A stretch of 64,000 bases of DNA. It comes from Brienomyrus brachyistius (lineage: Eukaryota > Chordata > Actinopteri > Osteoglossiformes > Mormyridae). Below the pieces are notes generated by a model. That model saw only the letters and a list, made by a program, of their open reading frames with translations, was not told the DNA's origin and ran no database searches. A program made the translations under genes and the position numbers. Where the stretch lies: positions 6,431,829-6,495,828 of the forward strand of contig NC_064537.1 of assembly GCF_023856365.1 (NCBI RefSeq), written 5' to 3'. Below, piece after piece: positions 45,705 through 58,206 of the stretch. How positions within the stretch are numbered: the stretch's first letter is position 1; every line of letters begins with the position of its first letter.

Positions 45705-46152
45705 TATTAGCATAAGGTAAGGTGATGAACCCACCTTTTCATTCTCTGGGAAGAATGAAGAAAGAAACACGCAAAGGGTATCAGAGATATGCTCTTCCTT
45801 AAATATATCGCAGTTGTAGGGCTTTCCAGAGGGCAAACCTAACCAGGTACAGGGAAGCAGCATACTGTAGGTCAGGGGCGGCCAGTCTTAGCCAGAAAGG
45901 GCCGCTGTGTGTGCAGCTTCAACTCCCTAATTAAATTACTAATTAGAGGACTGATTGGCTGAAGAGTCCTCATACCTGGGTTTGAACAGCTGACCCAAAG
46001 GTTACCCCAAAAACCCGCATACACTCCGGCCCGTTACTCTGGTTACTCCACTGTAAGGTATGTCTGTCTTTACATGTACATTACCCATCTCCATGTGGAG
46101 TACAGTACAGTATGAACTTCTCGCAGCTTCCACAGTTGCACCATAATGCACG

Positions 46153-46412
46153 TGTCACGGGAAGCGTTCGACGATAGCGGGCAAGCAAGATGCAGGCAAG
46201 CGGAATACGGGGATTAACGAGGGTTTAATCAACAGACTGGGAGCAGGAGACATGTAACGCCGACTTACATCAATGACAGACACGGGTTAGTACAAATCAG
46301 GAACTTAAATACATGAAACAAGGCAGCAGGAAACAAGACACGACTGGGCACGATCAGGAAATCACACGTGGGTAATTAGGGGGCGTAGCACACACGAGGA
46401 GCGGACGTCACA
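46153..46412 (-). repeat. 3' LTR (element on minus strand)
   Basis: 260 bp with TG...CA ends. Lacks the two 9-bp GAGCGGG-type inserts of the partner LTR. Confidence 0.93.
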
Positions 46413-47381
46413 GAACCCCCCCAAAGGCGCGCTACACCGGGCGCGCCCAGGAAGGGGGGTGACAGACGGGACGAGGCAGAACAGGACCTGAAAGACAAGA
46501 GCAAAAAAAAAATAATCAACGGGGAACCGGGAACAAGACGGACAGGCAAAACAGACAAAGAGGCAGGAGCCAGGACAGGACACTACACAAGACAGGAAAA
46601 GCCGACAGACAGACCAGGAAGGGAGAAACAGAGGGAATAGGCGGAACAAAAGGAGCGGGAGTGACGGGAAACCAGGAACGGAGCGGGGCAGAACAAAGGG
46701 ACCAGGAACAGAGGACGGCGGGACAAAGGCAGGAGGAGGAACAAAGACAGGCGGGACAGAGACAGGAAAGAAGGGAGAGAAGGAGGAGGAAGGGGAGCCC
46801 GAGGGAGCCCCAGCAGGCGGCCGGGAGGCCGGAGCCGGAGGGGACCGAGAAGGGGCTGAGGAGACAGGGCGAGGGACCCGCGGAGGGGCCAGGGAGGGAG
46901 CACCGGGGAAGGGGACGAGGGAGCAGGAGGGGCCCACGGCGAAGGCCCAGAGGAGGGGGGAGCCGCAGCAGGCGGCGATGTCCGGGGGAGGGCCGGAGGT
47001 AGCGGCCCCGCAGGCGACCGACCAGGACCCAGAGAGGGGAGCGAGGCAGGGCGACGAGGCACCGGAGAGGGACCCGCAGGCGACAGCCGACCCAGAGGGC
47101 CAGGACCCGCAGGCACCAACCGAGCCCCAGCGCAGGCGAGGCAGGGCGAGCCAGGGGGCAGGGCGGGCGGGACCCCAGCCCTGCGTCTATCCCCTCCCTT
47201 TACGGGACACAGACATGACCCCAGGTCGGGGTCGAGTTCGCCGGGGCGAGGGAGAAACAGTCACAGGGGGAGAAGGGACAGGAGCGCGGTCAGGACTCGG
47301 GGCGCGGTCAGGACTCGGGGCGCCAGCCCGGGAGCTGCAGGTGGCTGCAGTGGGGGCGCCTCTGCAGGAACTGGAGCGCGG

Positions 47382-48221
47382 TCAGGAACAGGAACTGCAG
47401 CAGGCGGCTGCAGTGGGGGCGCCTCTGCAGGAACTGCAGCAGGCGGCTGCAGTGGGGGCGCCTCTGCAGGAACTGCAGCAGGCGGCTGCAGCGCGGTCAG
47501 GAACAGGAGGTGGCTGCAGTGGGGGCGCCTGCCCTGGAGCTGCAGCAGGCAAAGGCGGCTGTCCAGGCGGCTGCACGGGAGCGGGGTCCGCCGGCAATGG
47601 CGGCTGCACGGGAGCGGGGTCCGCCGGCAATGGCGGCTGCACGGGAGCGGGGTCCGCCGCGCTCTGGAGCAGGAGCAGCTGTCGGAGGTCCTCCGCCAAG
47701 CCCTCGAGTACTTCCGGACCAGAGGCGGGCGTAAACGCGTCAAAGCCTCGCCTCAAACGCGCAACGAGCGCCTCAATCCTCCGGTCTCCTGGGGCTGTCG
47801 GCCGTTCCATTACCCTTATGAATAAACCCTGGAGGGTAAAAAACTGGTTCGCCAGGGCAGCCTTCCTCCCTGGGAGAGGCGTGGTGTACACCTCCGGGGT
47901 GGCTGCCACTGGACATGGGGCAGGATCGTCCGGTTCAGGCATGATGGAGGTGGCCCTAGCCGGCATGCGGGGCACACGCGAGATGGCGTCTCTACCCTTC
48001 CGGATTCCCCCCCAATTGTCCAGGCGTTCCGGCCGATAATAGTACTGCTCCAGGGGTGGTAAGAGGACTGGTCTTCTCCGGGCGTAGTCCGCGAGAAGGA
48101 GGGGTGCCTCCTCCTCGTCCTCAGACGGGAGCCATAGCCTGGCTAGCGTGCAGGCTCCAAGCTGGATCTCCGGCTCTTTCCGAAGCCTTCTTGCCCGCTT
48201 GCTTTTCTTGCGGTCTGTCAT
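47382..48221 (-). CDS. gag-like ORF of the LTR element (279 aa)
   Basis: Starts with ATG only 2 bp inside the 5' LTR end (MTDRKKSKRARRLRKEP, a basic N-terminus). The middle part (residues about 60-170) is of mixed composition. The C-terminal third is low-complexity Pro/Ala/Cys repeats that follow a 39-bp CAGCAGGCGGCTGCAG-type minisatellite. Its position just inside the LTR suggests a gag-type structural protein, but no CCHC knuckle or capsid domain was recognised. The very short leader leaves little room for a usual TGG-type primer-binding site. Confidence 0.5.
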   Translation of the reverse strand: MTDRKKSKRARRLRKEPEIQLGACTLARLWLPSEDEEEAPLLLADYARRRPVLLPPLEQYYYRPERLDNWGGIRKGRDAISRVPRMPARATSIMPEPDDPAPCPVAATPEVYTTPLPGRKAALANQFFTLQGLFIRVMERPTAPGDRRIEALVARLRRGFDAFTPASGPEVLEGLAEDLRQLLLLQSAADPAPVQPPLPADPAPVQPPLPADPAPVQPPGQPPLPAAAPGQAPPLQPPPVPDRAAAACCSSCRGAPTAAACCSSCRGAPTAAACCSSCS

Positions 48222-48223
48222 TC

Positions 48224-48501
48224 TGTCACGCGAAGCGTTCGACGATAGCGGGCAGAGCGGGTAAGCAAGATGCAGGCAAGCGGAATACGGGGATTAACGA
48301 GGGTTTAATCAACAGACTGGGAGCAGGAGACATGTAACGCCGACTTACATCAATGACAGACACGGGTTAGTACAAATCAGGAACTTAAATACATGAAACA
48401 AGGCAGCAGGAAACAAGACACGACTGGGCACGATCAGGAAATCACACGTGGGTAATTAGGGGGCGTGGCACACACGAGGAGCGGACGGAGCGGGCGTCAC
48501 A
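48224..48501 (-). repeat. 5' LTR (element on minus strand)
   Basis: 278 bp, same as 46153-46412 plus two 9-bp insertions (near AGAGCGGGT and GGAGCGGGC). Confidence 0.93.
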
Positions 48502-48961
48502 GCACGGTAGATATATACGTATATTTATTTAATTTTTTTCATATATTGAATTTAGAAATTTAGCTTTTTAATTCGAATTTTTAGTTCAAAATCATTTTGC
48601 AATGATAATAAAGATTCTGATTCTGAAATACATAAATTGAATTGGAATTTCAGAGCCGTTCTCAATTCAATTGGCACACGACCCTAGTAGTTGTGAGTTG
48701 GAATATGGATATGAATATGTTTAATAACTGACATAATTAGGTAGCATGATGTTATGACTCCTTAACACATGCTAACTAAACAATGGTTTCCAGGAGCATT
48801 AAAAATAAGCTCACGGGACTTAATGTTCATATCAATGCTTGACACAAGTTCTATTAGTAAAATGAAAGAGAATTTCCCATTAGCAGTTTACAGCCGCATT
48901 AAATCTGGTTGATTGTGATGGTATCTCTGTGGATAAAGCAGCCTGGGACTATTTGCTTATA

Positions 48962-49150
48962 CAGGGAGGGTGATGTGTAGCTCAGCGAGTTTGGACTCTG
49001 TGCCCATGATCAGAATGTCGCCGGTCTGGGTCGTGGGACCAGGAGACTGATGCTGTCGTTGTGAACTTGAACAAGGTTCCTTAACCTCCAACTGCTGGGA
49101 CAGGCGAAAGGAGCATTTACTTACAGGGATGCATAAAGTTCATTGTTCAG
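48962..49150 (+). mobile_element. diverged SINE, second family
   Basis: GTGATGTGTAGCTCAGCGAG is tRNA-head-like, then GTGCCCATGATCAGAATG and ACAAGGTTCCTTAACCTCC, as in 26524-26735. Confidence 0.6.
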
Positions 49151-49770
49151 TACAAGAAACAACTTTTAGAGAAGCAGTAATAAAACAAACAAGCAAACAA
49201 ACAAACGCACTGCAATAATTTTGTAAAATATAATGTACATTTTTGTGTCTGTTAGACTGTACATCTACTCTGTCTGTCTATACCGTCCATATGCTGCCTG
49301 TCTGATGTTGTATAGCGTTCACTTGTCATATATCTACTGTCATACATCAAACTGGGAGAAACGCAGTTTTGTTCAGCTGTGCATTTCCTGCTGTATGGTC
49401 TGAATGACTATAAAGTAAATTCAAACAAGTAATTAAATGTTAGGCCTCTATTACTTTACCCATAGGATCAAAGATCATGTTTATTTACAAAACGATTTAG
49501 AAAATCAACTATGGTTTTTATGAGTAATATTTATCTAGACTTAAACTAAACATTTGGAAAAGATAAGTTAAGCCCAAGTTTTCCTAATCTTGATTAAAAA
49601 ACATATTCCAGGTATGAATAAATCTAAGCACTGTGCCTCTACTGCAAAACTGTGAAACTGATTTCATTAATACCCAAAACATCATTAAGTTTGGTCTTAT
49701 TCACGTTCATTTTTCATCCTGAAGCGTAATAAAACAGGTATTTACTTCTGTATGAAAAAGTAGACTGTTA

Positions 49771-49778
49771 ATTTGCAT
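49771..49778 (-). promoter_or_regulatory. perfect Ig octamer upstream of D
   Basis: ATTTGCAT, about 470 bp before the D segment. It could serve a germline D/J transcript; a chance match is possible in this AT-rich DNA. Confidence 0.4.
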
Positions 49779-50244
49779 GTCTTCTTGCTTGTTGTTTATT
49801 ATTTGAGATTGTTGGCTCCATCTTCATTTGAAATATTAAGGAGAGCCCAGTGCTATGACAACTGACAAATGGTTAGTAAACTTAAATTCATAAGCAGGAA
49901 GCAAATTTTCACTGTTTTTAGAAAGTTTGCTTTTGTGTTGGTTTGGACCATCATGAAACATACAGAATCCTGAGTGATTAATCCAAGTACAGAAACCTTT
50001 TACCTTCACGAGAAACAATTCACAGAGAAAATGTCTTCCATTTACTTAACGTGAAAACTACATCTGTTCCTTGTTCATTTCAGACCGAATGAACTTAAAA
50101 TAACCATTCCTACACGAATACATGATAACATACATATGTATTCAGATTTATAACAAAGCTCAAATCACCGTTTATATGGTTACAGTGTGAATGGTGACTG
50201 TATATCATATAACAGACAAATAACAGAATGTTACAAGGGAGCTC

Positions 50245-50272
50245 AGTTATTGTACGAGTTTGTATCACTGTG
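50245..50272 (-). promoter_or_regulatory. D 5' recombination signal (12-RSS)
   Basis: Nonamer AGTTATTGT 50245-50253, 12-bp spacer, heptamer CACTGTG 50266-50272, in the orientation expected on the 5' side of D. Confidence 0.85.
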
Positions 50273-50284
50273 ATACTGGGCTGG
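50273..50284 (+). CDS. IGHD: IGHD (diversity) segment, 12 nt
   Basis: The 12 nt ATACTGGGCTGG lie exactly between two 12-bp-spacer signals pointing outwards. Frames read ILGW, YWA and TGL, all stop-free. It is the only D found by reading 45.4-50.5 kb. It lies 268 bp before J and about 6 kb after V8. 12-bp spacers on both sides and 23-type spacers on V and J satisfy the 12/23 rule, so V-D-J but not direct V-J joining is allowed. Confidence 0.9.
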
Positions 50285-50312
50285 CACGATGATTCGGACT
50301 CGTACAAAAACC
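50285..50312 (+). promoter_or_regulatory. D 3' recombination signal (12-RSS)
   Basis: Heptamer CACGATG 50285-50291 (one mismatch at position 4 and consensus elsewhere), 12-bp spacer, perfect nonamer ACAAAAACC 50304-50312. Confidence 0.88.
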
Positions 50313-50513
50313 TCACTGTCATACTGAAGGTTACAGTATCGTTAATGCGAATTGGAGGGACACCAGTTTGTATTTCTACGACTTGTTATATTTCATTTTA
50401 TTAATGATTCTATGCCATTCGGTGGTAAATACGTTTGATTATTTAAGAGAACATTAATATTTATGTTTATTTTTCCCCTGCAGAAGTTTTACCACCAACT
50501 TTAATTACATGCA

Positions 50514-50552
50514 TGTTATTGTCCGGGTAGCGTAATGTAATGAATCACTGTG
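50514..50552 (-). promoter_or_regulatory. J recombination signal (23-RSS)
   Basis: Nonamer TGTTATTGT 50514-50522 (7 of 9 to GGTTTTTGT), 23-bp spacer, heptamer CACTGTG 50546-50552. Confidence 0.9.
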
Positions 50553-50600
50553 ATGCTTTCGACTACTGGGGAAAAGGCACCAAAGTCGCTGTCACTGTCG
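50553..50600 (+). CDS. IGHJ: IGHJ segment
   Basis: 48 nt encoding AFDYWGKGTKVAVTV with the J-region WGxG motif. It ends in phase 1 (single G) at donor GTAAGT, 50601. The split codon with CH1 (G plus AA) is Glu. It is the only J seen: the next constant exon is 2.45 kb downstream, and the one TACTGGGG-like sequence between (51007) lacks an RSS and the GKGT motif. Confidence 0.95.
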
Positions 50601-53049
<2,449 letters not shown>

Positions 53050-53364
53050 AAACTCCCAAAGGACCAGACTTCCTTTATGCTCTGCAGCCATGTAATCCCA
53101 GCGGCTCAGCGGGTCTTATCAGCCTCGGCTGTGTTGCAGGCGGCTTCTCACCAGTGGATTTTTTTAGCTTTGGCTGGAAGGGCAGCAGCGGTACCCAGGT
53201 GTCTGACATCTATCAGTACTCAGCGGTCAATAACAATGGAGTCAGCATGGTGGTCAGTGAGATCCGCGTCAATGCGGCAGACTGGGGTGGTCAAGCTCAT
53301 TACCAATGTACTGCACAGCACCAATCCAGTAAAAAGGAGCTAACTGGGAGAATGGACAGGCCAG
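53050..53364 (+). CDS. IGH constant exon CH1 (IgT/IgZ-like or IgM-like)
   Basis: Phase-1 exon of 105 codons between acceptor GTTTCAG and donor GTAACA. Encodes an immunoglobulin C1-type domain. LYALQPC carries the N-terminal Cys expected to bond the light chain. LGCVAGGFSP is the B strand Cys, FGWKG the core Trp, and AHYQCTAQH the F strand Cys. DIYQYSAV..GVSMVVSEIRV resembles the D/E strands of teleost CH1. Reached from J by a 2.45-kb intron. Isotype is not settled by CH1 alone. Confidence 0.95.
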
Positions 53365-53491
53365 GTAACATTGCTGTGTTTTCAAACTGAGATTATCTGA
53401 TTTCCTGTGGAGTTTTATCTCTGCAGTGAACCATAACTGAAATATAAGGTGTCACTGACATTTTTGTCTTTTTATCTTTCTGTACCTTTAG

Positions 53492-53782
53492 TTCCACCAA
53501 CATCCCCAACCGTGAGTCTCGTGACTCTGCCCGGGGGGGAGAGCCGTGTAGATGCGCTAATGTGTGTCATTCAGGACTTCCACCCCAGGAGCGTCAATGT
53601 GGCATGGAAAGCTGGGGACAGCACTGTCTCAGGACAGACCTGGCAGCCGGAGAAAGGACAGACAGGACTGTACTCAGCCAGCAGTGTGCTGAAACTGGAC
53701 AGCAGCGTCTGGGAGAGTAACACTGTGTACACATGTGAGGTGCAGCACGGTGCTAATAAAACCACTAAGTCCATCAGTAAAG
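53492..53782 (+). CDS. IGH constant exon CH2
   Basis: 97 codons, phase 1 at both ends (acceptor CCTTTAG, donor GTGAGT). ALMCVIQDFHPRSVNVAWK holds the first Cys and the Trp, and VYTCEVQHGANKTTK the second Cys plus an NKT N-glycosylation sequon. The sequence has a striking light-chain/CH1 flavour (SSVLKLDSSVWESNTVYTCEVQH) rather than that of a typical IgM CH2. No separate hinge exon lies between CH1 and CH2. Confidence 0.95.
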
Positions 53783-54515
53783 GTGAGTGAGCTCACAGCA
53801 CACAGATACTGTCAGAGAGCCTCTGATCTCACAACAACATCAGCAGACCCATTCGTAAATAATAGGCCTACATTTTCATTAATACTACTGCTCATTAAAT
53901 TATTCCTTCAGCTCCTTTAACGAAAGTATAATGTTTCTAAAAAAAATTAGATCAGTTCATCCATCCATGTTTCATCACCAGTTTTCCATTACAAGGTTAC
54001 GGTGAACCTGGAGACTGATAGGAAGTAGAGAGAACATGACAGGGAGCTGCCTGGATGGGACGCTCAGTACACAGTAACATACACTGAGGGCAATTTAGAG
54101 ACACCATTACAGCCAACTTCATGTGTTCTGACTGTGGGAGAAACCCCGAGTACCCAGTGGAAACCCCTGCGGACACTGGCAAAGCATGACAGCTTCACAC
54201 TTACAGAGCGTGAACAGGCATCACACTTAGGGGTGTGAGACTGTAGTCACGGTAATTAATGGCCTAATGTTGGCTAAAAACATCCTGGATGGGTTTCTGT
54301 CATCTTTACAAGCCCAAGGATTATTTCCATTGTATTCTGGCAATAAACAGTCTTTAGAATGTCTTTGTTCCAGATTTGAAGCTGGTTCTGATTGATATGA
54401 ATAGTGTCTGAAGATCAGTCTGACTGAATGACTGAGAACTTGACCCATGGAGGCCAGTTTCCTGTTACTGATCGTCTTATATGTTCCTCTGTTTCTCTCT
54501 CTCTTCCTCTCCCAG
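53783..54515 (+). other. CH2-CH3 intron with SINE relic
   Basis: 733 bp. About 53950-54235 contains an old reverse-oriented SINE-like segment (CTGACTGTGGGAGAAACCCC, GAGTACCCAGTGGAAACCCC). Nothing coding recognised. Confidence 0.6.
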
Positions 54516-54842
54516 CCCTGTCCAGTAGGTCCTGTTTGGATGTGACCCTGAAGCCCCCAAGAGTAAAAGAGATGTTCACAGATAACAGGGCTGTGCTGGA
54601 ATGCATCATGACAGGAGAGGAGGAGGCAGTAAAAGAAGCTGAAGTGACCTGGATGTTGGACAGTGTACAGGTGACAGAGGAGATTACACAGACCGGTACA
54701 GAAAAGGCAGGTCATCTCTTCAGAAGGAGCAGCATCCTGACTCGGGCAGTGAAGGACTGGGAAGGTGACAAGACTGTGGAGTGCAGTGTGCAGAAGAAGG
54801 GTGGACCTGCTATCACTAAGACCCTCAGATTTGGGCAAAAAG
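54516..54842 (+). CDS. IGH constant exon CH3
   Basis: 109 codons, phase 1 at both ends (polypyrimidine-rich acceptor TCTCCCAG, donor GTATAT). LECIMTG holds the B-strand Cys, AEVTWMLD the Trp and KTVECSVQKK the F-strand Cys. An extra Cys near the start (SRSCLDVTL) could form an inter-heavy-chain bond. VTWMLD resembles CH3 of both teleost IgM and IgT. The B-C region carries an acidic insertion (EEEAVKEAE). Confidence 0.95.
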
Positions 54843-54954
54843 GTATATTTCAAACTGTCAGAATTAATATCATAAATAGATTTTTTTTTTATTTAAGATG
54901 AAATTAAGAGATGCAAAGAAAACTCACCTATATGTTTTTAACAACTGTTTTCAG

Positions 54955-55298
54955 GTACGACGAGACCTACAGTCTCCATTCAAACACCATCTGCTGAAGA
55001 TGGAAAAAGTGAATTCTTCCTGGTCTGCCTGGTAACAGGCTTCTACCCTGAGGAAATATACATCATGTGGCAAGTAGATAGGGGGCAGTATGAGGAGGGT
55101 ATTACTGGAGAGCCACTGAAGACTGGGGATAAATACTCTGTCACCAGTCTGTTTAGGGTCTCAAAAGAGGACTGGGACAAAAGCAAGAAGTACAGCTGCA
55201 GTGCCAGACACGCAACTCAAAAGATAGACGAGACACCTGCATCGAATCCTATGTCCAAATTAACGGGTAATTCACTGGAATGTCCGTGTGAATGTTAA
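54955..55298 (+). CDS. IGH constant exon CH4 with secretory tail
   Basis: 104 codons of C1 domain up to the alternative donor, then the secreted tail. FFLVCLVTGFYPEEIYIMW holds the first Cys and Trp and KKYSCSARHA the second Cys. For secreted protein the exon reads through GNSLECPCEC to TAA at 55296-55298, giving three tail cysteines. For membrane protein, donor G/GTAATT after 55266 ends the exon in phase 1, exactly matching TM1 (58789), so the membrane chain keeps CH4. This differs from teleost IgM, where TM1 is normally joined to CH3, and fits IgT or an ancestral arrangement. Confidence 0.95.
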
Positions 55299-55756
55299 TG
55301 GATTATTTGTAGATGCCTTAAGTTTCCTTATACTGCATAGTCACTGTTATCTCATGTAGACACAGGAAGGTCAGTGTAGTTTTACGTTAGACATTCTAAG
55401 GCTGCTTATACACTTCAGCTTTTTCAGGAAGTCCACTCTTATAGTTTTCATTCACGCAGCATGATAAACCCCCTGCTTTGCTCACCTTCTGTACTTTGTG
55501 TTTGGTCTTTTTACCATGTTGTCCTCTTTTGTTGTACTGTGTGAATAATCATTGTCTCCTGTTTATAATCCAGATTTATAAAGCAAGATTATTGAAGTAT
55601 TATCAGTATTCAACAAGATCAATGTGAAGCAGACTAATCACGGAAATAATATTAATCTGATTTAAAATTTTTTTTTTACTTTTTGCTTATATTCTGAAAT
55701 GTATCATACATTATATATCTTTGTAGTGATAAGATACCACAAGTTTTTTTAAATCT

Positions 55757-56085
55757 GCCCACCTATTTTCTGTTCTGTGGTTGTTGGGGTGGGGGGGGGT
55801 GTTATGGGCGCAAGGCAGGGAACAACCTAGAATGGGGCTCCAACCAATCGCAGGGCACAATCACACAGCATTCACTCACACATGCACGCATCTGGGGCCA
55901 GTTTGGTGACTCCAGTTAGTCGCAGCATGTTTTTGGGCTGTGGGGGGGAAAGCGGAGGATACCCCATGGTGATGCAGGAAGGACATGCAGACTCCGCACA
56001 CATGGAGCTGTGGCAGAGACTCAAACCCAGATGCCGGAGGTGTCAGGCAGTGGTGCTTCCCACTGTGCCACCGTCTCACTCCCAC
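55757..56085 (-). mobile_element. old SINE, inverted
   Basis: Diverged copy of the main SINE in reverse: AAGGCAGGGAACAACC, GCATGTTTTTGGGCTGTGGG, then CACTGTGCCACCGTCTC as the tRNA-like head. Lies in the CH4-TM1 interval. Confidence 0.8.
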
Positions 56086-56409
56086 TTCTTGAAATTTAGA
56101 AAATATTTTTTTTGATAAACGTCCCGAACAGTTAATTATTTAGACAAAAGTGAACCTGTTTTGTCTGATCTCTGCTAACATTGTTTATGGTTTCCTGTGA
56201 TGTCATTCTGTCGTATCTGAGTGACGTGTTTGTCCTCCTGATGTTCACTGTGTCTGTCTCTGTCCATAATGATGTCGTCATTCGTCTGCTCCCAGTGTTA
56301 TTGTCTCACTGCTTGGAGATGCAAATCTCAGATGGCCTGAAGGTCCTCTGAAACCACCTCCTGTCACTGGAATACTGTGACTCTCCTGTGCGCCATTTAT
56401 GGAAATATT

Positions 56410-56415
56410 AATAAA
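56410..56415 (+). terminator. candidate secretory poly(A) signal
   Basis: AATAAA about 1.1 kb after the secretory stop codon; the nearest canonical hexamer found in sense orientation. Confidence 0.4.
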
Positions 56416-56984
56416 AGTTATTGCATATGAGATTAGAGTCAGCCATTAATTCCATTAAACAGGAGGGGGGGGGGGCTAGACATTACTGGCCAGTTTAACT
56501 CCATGTTCCATTTTATATATTTTTAATGAGTAAAAATGCACTTAGACACAGCATAAGGTCACACAATAATGTGTCACTGTAATTATGTTTTCAGGTTTAA
56601 ATGGCAGAGATCATTCTAGTGTCCTATGGACCTGAACATAATATTTAGGTAGCAGTTTAATGCTCCCATGTCAGTAATCTGTACCATATATGGTTCACTC
56701 AAACCACACATGTACCGAGGAAACAACAGTATATATGAATGATACCATTGTCTCTCATATCAGTATTTAAGTGCTACATGCCAACACTACAGCTGTCAGG
56801 TCACCAGGGCTAATTGGTTACATTCTGTCATCCTCTTTTGAAATGACATGTTTTAATAACAAGCTTTCTCTTATTTAGTTGCTACAAACTAATATATTAA
56901 TATTATATTATGTATGAATATTAGCTACACTATAACATTACATTAAGAATAACAATGCTGGGTAACTGTGTGAGTGTGTTTCAG

Positions 56985-57068
56985 GTTCAGCTGCTGCTAT
57001 GTGTGTCATGGTTCTGTGTGTCTCAGTAACATGGCCTGTGTGTTACAAAGAGACTGGTTATGAACAAG
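56985..57068 (+). CDS. candidate extra 84-nt hydrophobic exon between CH4 and TM1
   Basis: Acceptor GTGTGTTTCAG and donor CAAG/GTAAAA bound 84 nt, phase 1 at both ends like all other C exons. If joined to the CH4 donor it reads GSAAAMCVMVLCVSVTWPVC then YKETGYEQ, a hydrophobic stretch of about 18 residues followed by charged residues, and it can continue in frame into TM1. If it is instead terminal, translation reads on to a TAG at about 57108. It may be a cassette exon, a duplicated old TM exon or chance. No family identified. Confidence 0.35.
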
Positions 57069-57194
57069 GTAAAACACCACTGAGGATACAGCAGGCTGAA
57101 GGTAGCTGCTAGATATAGGGAGGTTGTTTAGGTCTTACTCTGTGACTCTGTGTAAGTTGTGCTTGCAGTTCATGACTGGGATTGAGGAGATATG

Positions 57195-57523
57195 ACACAG
57201 TGTGTGTGTGTGTGTGTGTGTGTGTGTCTCTATAAGGGTCACACTGTGATATACTGTATGGACAGTGAGGGGTTGTACCTGCTTTGTGTGTGTGGTGTGT
57301 GTGTGCGTGTGTGTGAGTCTCTATAAGGGTCACACTGTGATATACTGTACGGACAGTGAGGGGCTCTACCTGCTTTGTGTGTGTGGTGTGTGTGTGTGTG
57401 TGTGTGTGAGTCTATAAGGGTCAGACTGTGATATACTCTGTGTGTGTGTGTGTGTGTCTCTGTAAGGGTCAGACTGTGATATACTGTATGGACAGTGAGG
57501 GGCTCTACCTGCTTTGTGTGTGT

Positions 57524-57571
<48 letters not shown>

Positions 57572-57682
57572 TCTATAAGGGTCAGACTGTGATATACTCT
57601 GTGTGTGTGTGTGTGTCTCTGTAAGGGTCAGACTGTGATATACTGTATGGACAGTGAGGGGCTCTACCTGCTTTGTGTGTGT

Positions 57683-57718
<36 letters not shown>

Positions 57719-57835
57719 TCTATAAAGGTCAGACTGTGATATACTCTGTGTGTGTGTGTGTGTGTGTGTCTCTGTAAGGGTCAGACTGTGATATACTGTG
57801 TGGACAGTGAGGGGCTCTACCTGCTTTGTGTGTGT

Positions 57836-57875
<40 letters not shown>

Positions 57876-57941
57876 TCTATAAGGGTCAGACTGTGATATA
57901 CTGTGTGGACAGTGAGGGGCTCTACCTGCTTTGTGTGTGTG

Positions 57942-57975
<34 letters not shown>

Positions 57976-58094
57976 GTGTGTGTGTGTGTGAGTCTATAAG
58001 GGTCAGACTGTGATATACTCTGTGTGTGTGTGTGTGTGAGTCTATAAGGGTCACACTGTGATATACTGTGTGGACAGTGAGGGGCTCTACCTGC

Positions 58095-58128
<34 letters not shown>

Positions 58129-58162
58129 TGTGTGTGTGTGTCTATAAGGGTCAGACTGTGAT

Positions 58163-58206
<44 letters not shown>

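Larger units (their letters stand above)
46153..48501 (-). mobile_element. young non-autonomous LTR retrotransposon, 2.35 kb
   Basis: Two LTRs (46153-46412 and 48224-48501) bound a GC-rich interior, and the 5-bp duplication GCACG lies at 46148-46152 and 48502-48506. The LTRs differ by two substitutions and two 9-bp indels, indicating a recent insertion. On the minus strand a polypurine tract (TTTGGGGGGGTTC) immediately precedes the 3' LTR (46413 side). The interior holds a gag-like ORF and Pro/Ala-rich sequence but no protease, RT, RNase H or integrase, so mobility would need another element's enzymes. It sits between the last V and D. The long plus-strand ORFs are shadows. Confidence 0.93.
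48507..50244. other. pre-D spacer with SINE and octamer
   Basis: No V or further D was found. A diverged SINE (48962-49150, second family) and an octamer (49771) are the only items; the rest is AT-rich. Confidence 0.5.
55299..56984 (+). other. secretory 3'UTR / membrane intron, first part
   Basis: A likely secretory poly(A) signal is at 56410-56415. An old inverted SINE sits at 55757-56085. No further Ig domain found. Confidence 0.6.

Noticed and set aside
46978..48039. 353-codon plus-strand ORF
   Set aside because: Antisense to the LTR element's gag-like ORF in GC-rich repeat sequence where stops are rare.
49629..49660. CACTGTG...ACTGTG pair as a second D segment
   Set aside because: No nonamer at 12 bp on either side and the second heptamer has the wrong orientation.
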